Assembly (NCBI GenBank): GCA_002346675.1
Contig: DEAI01000008.1
Coordinates: forward strand, 74,475-130,217
Origin: Fidelibacterota bacterium UBA2986
GTDB taxonomy: Bacteria > Fidelibacterota > Marinisomatia > Marinisomatales > AB-629-J13
Reading direction: 5' to 3'
DNA length: 55,743 nt
The notes beneath the pieces were generated by a model, which made no database searches, was not told where the DNA came from, and saw nothing but the letters and a program-made list of their open reading frames with translations. The position numbers were made by a program, and so were the translations under genes. Below, in pieces: positions 54,199-55,743 of this stretch. Each line of letters starts with the position of its first letter. Within the stretch, counting starts at the first letter, position 1.

Positions 54199-54959
54199 AC
54201 ATCCAGGGTCAAAGAAACAGGACAGTGATCAGATCCCATCACATCATCGTGTATATCTGCATCAATTACATTTTGTGTAAAGCTCTCATTTACAAAAAAG
54301 TAATCTATGCGCCAACCTACATTCCTTGCACGTGCACCAAACCGGTATGTCCACCATGAGTATCTGTCAGGTTCTTGATGAAACATTCTAAATGTATCTA
54401 CCCAGCCTTGGTCCACATAAATATCTAGCTTTTCTCTCTCAATGGGCATAAACCCTGAGTTGTTAATATTGTCCTTAGGCCGCGCTAAATCAATGGGATG
54501 GTGGGCAGTATTCCAATCACCCGCTACCGCTACGTTGATTCCTGAATCTACCTGTTCGCTAATTATAGGAAGTAACTCATCATAAAAATCAAGTTTATAT
54601 TGAAGCCTTTCATCATTTTTCTGTCCATTAGGGAAATATATATTGTACAATAGAAATGACTCGTGCTCTGTTATTAAAACCCTCCCTTCACTATCAAATC
54701 GTTCAATTCCCAATCCTTCTTGTACATAGAGAGGTTCTTTTTTACAAAAGGTTGCAACGCCGCTATACCCTTTTTTTTCTCCTGAGTGAAAATAAGCATA
54801 ATATCCGTGCTCTTTTAATAATCCATCAGATAACTGTTCTTTATGCGCTTTAGTCTCCTGAACACATAGGATATCCGGTTGGATTGAATTTATCCAATCT
54901 AAAAACCCTTTTTTTTCCGCTGCTCTAATTCCGTTTACATTCCATGAAAATAACTTCAT
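54195..54959 (-). CDS. xth: Exodeoxyribonuclease III
   Basis: 254 aa, EEP-fold AP endonuclease. MKLFSWNVNGIRAAEKKG with metal Asn, VQETKAH with catalytic Glu, the NIYFPNG stretch, VAGDWNTAHHPIDL with Asp/Asn, and SDHCPVSLTL with the Asp-His pair are all present. Close to the RExoIII/ExoA type. Repairs abasic sites. First of a two-gene unit with AMP nucleosidase. Confidence 0.96.
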   Translation of the reverse strand: MKLFSWNVNGIRAAEKKGFLDWINSIQPDILCVQETKAHKEQLSDGLLKEHGYYAYFHSGEKKGYSGVATFCKKEPLYVQEGLGIERFDSEGRVLITEHESFLLYNIYFPNGQKNDERLQYKLDFYDELLPIISEQVDSGINVAVAGDWNTAHHPIDLARPKDNINNSGFMPIEREKLDIYVDQGWVDTFRMFHQEPDRYSWWTYRFGARARNVGWRIDYFFVNESFTQNVIDADIHDDVMGSDHCPVSLTLDV

Positions 54960-55101
54960 TTAGTCTTCCTTTCAAATATAGTGATATGTTCAAATCTATT
55001 CATTTCCATTTATTCTTTTATAAACAAGGTATTAAATATACTGTTGATTAGTGAATTTTTTTTAACTTTTGATATTCCCTTATCGGATAAAGTTAAATGT
55101 C

Positions 55102-55593
55102 ATGAGTAAAAGAAAAAGAAAACGGAAATTTTTAAATAAAAGAGGAAATTCCTTTTTTGAAGAATACAATTTTGAAATTCTTGTTTTTGGATTGTTAAGC
55201 GTTGGTTTTTTTCTGTTGTGGGAAGATTGGAATATTAAATCTATTGCTTGGAGTATTATTACCGGTACTGTACGAATTATTATTACTTATGTTCAAAATT
55301 TATTTTTTGCTATAGGTAATATAATTTTAGCAGTAGAAACATCTGATATTATTGGTATTGTACTTATTCTAACTGCATTTAGTTTAATTTTAAATCGTGC
55401 TAGGATAAGAGTAATAAGCAACCATCCAGAAATATCTTCATGTCCAAATTGTGATAGTGATCTACGTCGTACTCATCGTAGAAAAAGGCATAGAGCTATT
55501 AGTTTTATTGTAAACTGTAAAATAAAAAGATATAAATGCAGAACGTGTTCATTTGATGGGGTGGCAATGGTACTAAAGGAGAGCCGTAAATAG
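55102..55593 (+). CDS. Two-helix membrane protein with C-terminal zinc-ribbon-like motif
   Basis: 163 aa from ATG 55102 (an in-frame TTG at 55069 is less likely). An extremely basic start (MSKRKRKRKFLNKRG) is followed by two hydrophobic regions (EILVFGLLSVGFFLLW and IGIVLILTAFSLIL). A C-terminal CPNCDSDLRRTHRRKRHR...YKCRTCSFDG pairs two CxxC knuckles, a likely zinc ribbon with basic surroundings. I recognise no family; membrane-tethered nucleic-acid binding is only a guess. Confidence 0.6.
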   Translation: MSKRKRKRKFLNKRGNSFFEEYNFEILVFGLLSVGFFLLWEDWNIKSIAWSIITGTVRIIITYVQNLFFAIGNIILAVETSDIIGIVLILTAFSLILNRARIRVISNHPEISSCPNCDSDLRRTHRRKRHRAISFIVNCKIKRYKCRTCSFDGVAMVLKESRK

Positions 55594-55603
55594 TTGACTT
55601 AAA

Positions 55604-55622
55604 TTGAAACCATTTGTTTCAA
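55604..55622 (+). terminator. Weak hairpin after the zinc-ribbon gene
   Basis: TTGAAAC, a CATTT loop and GTTTCAA form a 7-bp AT-rich stem 11 bases after the stop. It is not followed by a T-run, so its terminator role is doubtful. Confidence 0.25.
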
Positions 55623-55721
55623 GCCTGTTCCAACTATAAATTTGCCCCGTTTTTAAATATTTAAACCAATATTTTGAATATAATCACAATAAAATGAGAC
55701 TTCAATAATATTGATTAATAT

Positions 55722-55743
55722 GGCCCGTTCGTCTAGTGGTTAG
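55722..55743 (+). tRNA. 5' part of a tRNA, probably tRNA-Glu, cut by the window edge
   Basis: GGCCCGTTCGTCTAGTGGTT reads as an acceptor 5' strand, TC linker and D arm of a tRNA. GGCCC...TTCGTCTAGTGGTTAG is the usual opening of bacterial tRNA-Glu. The anticodon lies beyond the edge, so the identity is not proved. Confidence 0.8.

Noticed and set aside
55679..55684. TATAAT as the -10 box of the last tRNA
   Set aside because: No -35 partner at a suitable distance, and the sequence is so AT-rich that the hexamer is expected by chance.
1..55743. CRISPR arrays, insertion sequences, prophage or integrase/att sites
   Set aside because: No regularly spaced short direct repeats, transposase, integrase or phage structural genes seen; the only long DNA repeats are the paralogous gene ends.

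Overview
The window most resembles a chromosomal segment of an AT-rich, diderm, aerobic marine bacterium. My best guess is Candidatus Marinimicrobia (SAR406 / Neomarinimicrobiota) or a close relative in the Fibrobacterota-Chlorobiota-Bacteroidota neighbourhood. The pointers are C-terminal FlgD-like / type IX-type sorting tails with the FPNPFNP motif, repeated C-x-D-x-x-A-x-N calcium-motif-like cysteine repeats, a fused-subunit 2-oxoacid dehydrogenase E1, a Bacteroidota-style AMP nucleosidase and an aa3-type oxidase operon. The placement is inference from protein style; no rRNA lies in the window. No phage, transposon, integron or CRISPR array was seen, and no stretch over about 300 bases lacks a gene.

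1-14558 (all minus): five very large exported proteins in a row, transcribed from about 14.6 kb leftwards. They are an M23 peptidase, a repeat (probable beta-propeller) protein, a CE1/PHB-depolymerase-like esterase, a multidomain purple-acid-phosphatase-like protein and an HExxHxxGxxH metalloprotease that runs off the left edge. All five carry the same tandem Trp-rich module, and three end in the sorting tail. This is the most distinctive part of the window.

14661-18841: small accessory genes. These are a MAPEG membrane protein, a beta-rich anchored protein, an LRR lipoprotein, a cupin-like protein, a divergently read Rieske ferredoxin, an exported HMA metal-binding protein and a CDF-type transporter.

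18931-30067: housekeeping. tRNA-Val lies just behind lon. A compact lipoate/2-oxoacid dehydrogenase cluster follows (lipA, E2, fused E1, lipB, lpd), then folE-yhhQ-queD, which links GTP to the queuosine pathway.

30145-36081: nth, a short receiver-like protein, DUF309, a metallo-beta-lactamase-fold hydrolase, an unrecognised protein, an exported subtilase with a sorting tail, and a divergently transcribed biotin ligase.

36091-42982: a complete cytochrome c oxidase operon. It runs subunits I, III and IV, two small membrane proteins, subunit II, heme A synthase, heme O synthase, Sco and a DUF420 assembly protein. Subunit I appears to lack the K-channel lysine.

43117-51305: a surface-glycan style cluster with an MsbA-like ABC exporter, two glycosyltransferases, a methyltransferase and two neighbouring LtaS-type phosphoglycerol-transferase homologues.

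51384-55743: GNAT acetyltransferase, a stand-alone GroES-like protein, HemW, AMP nucleosidase, exonuclease III, a zinc-ribbon membrane protein and the first bases of a tRNA (probably Glu) cut by the right edge.
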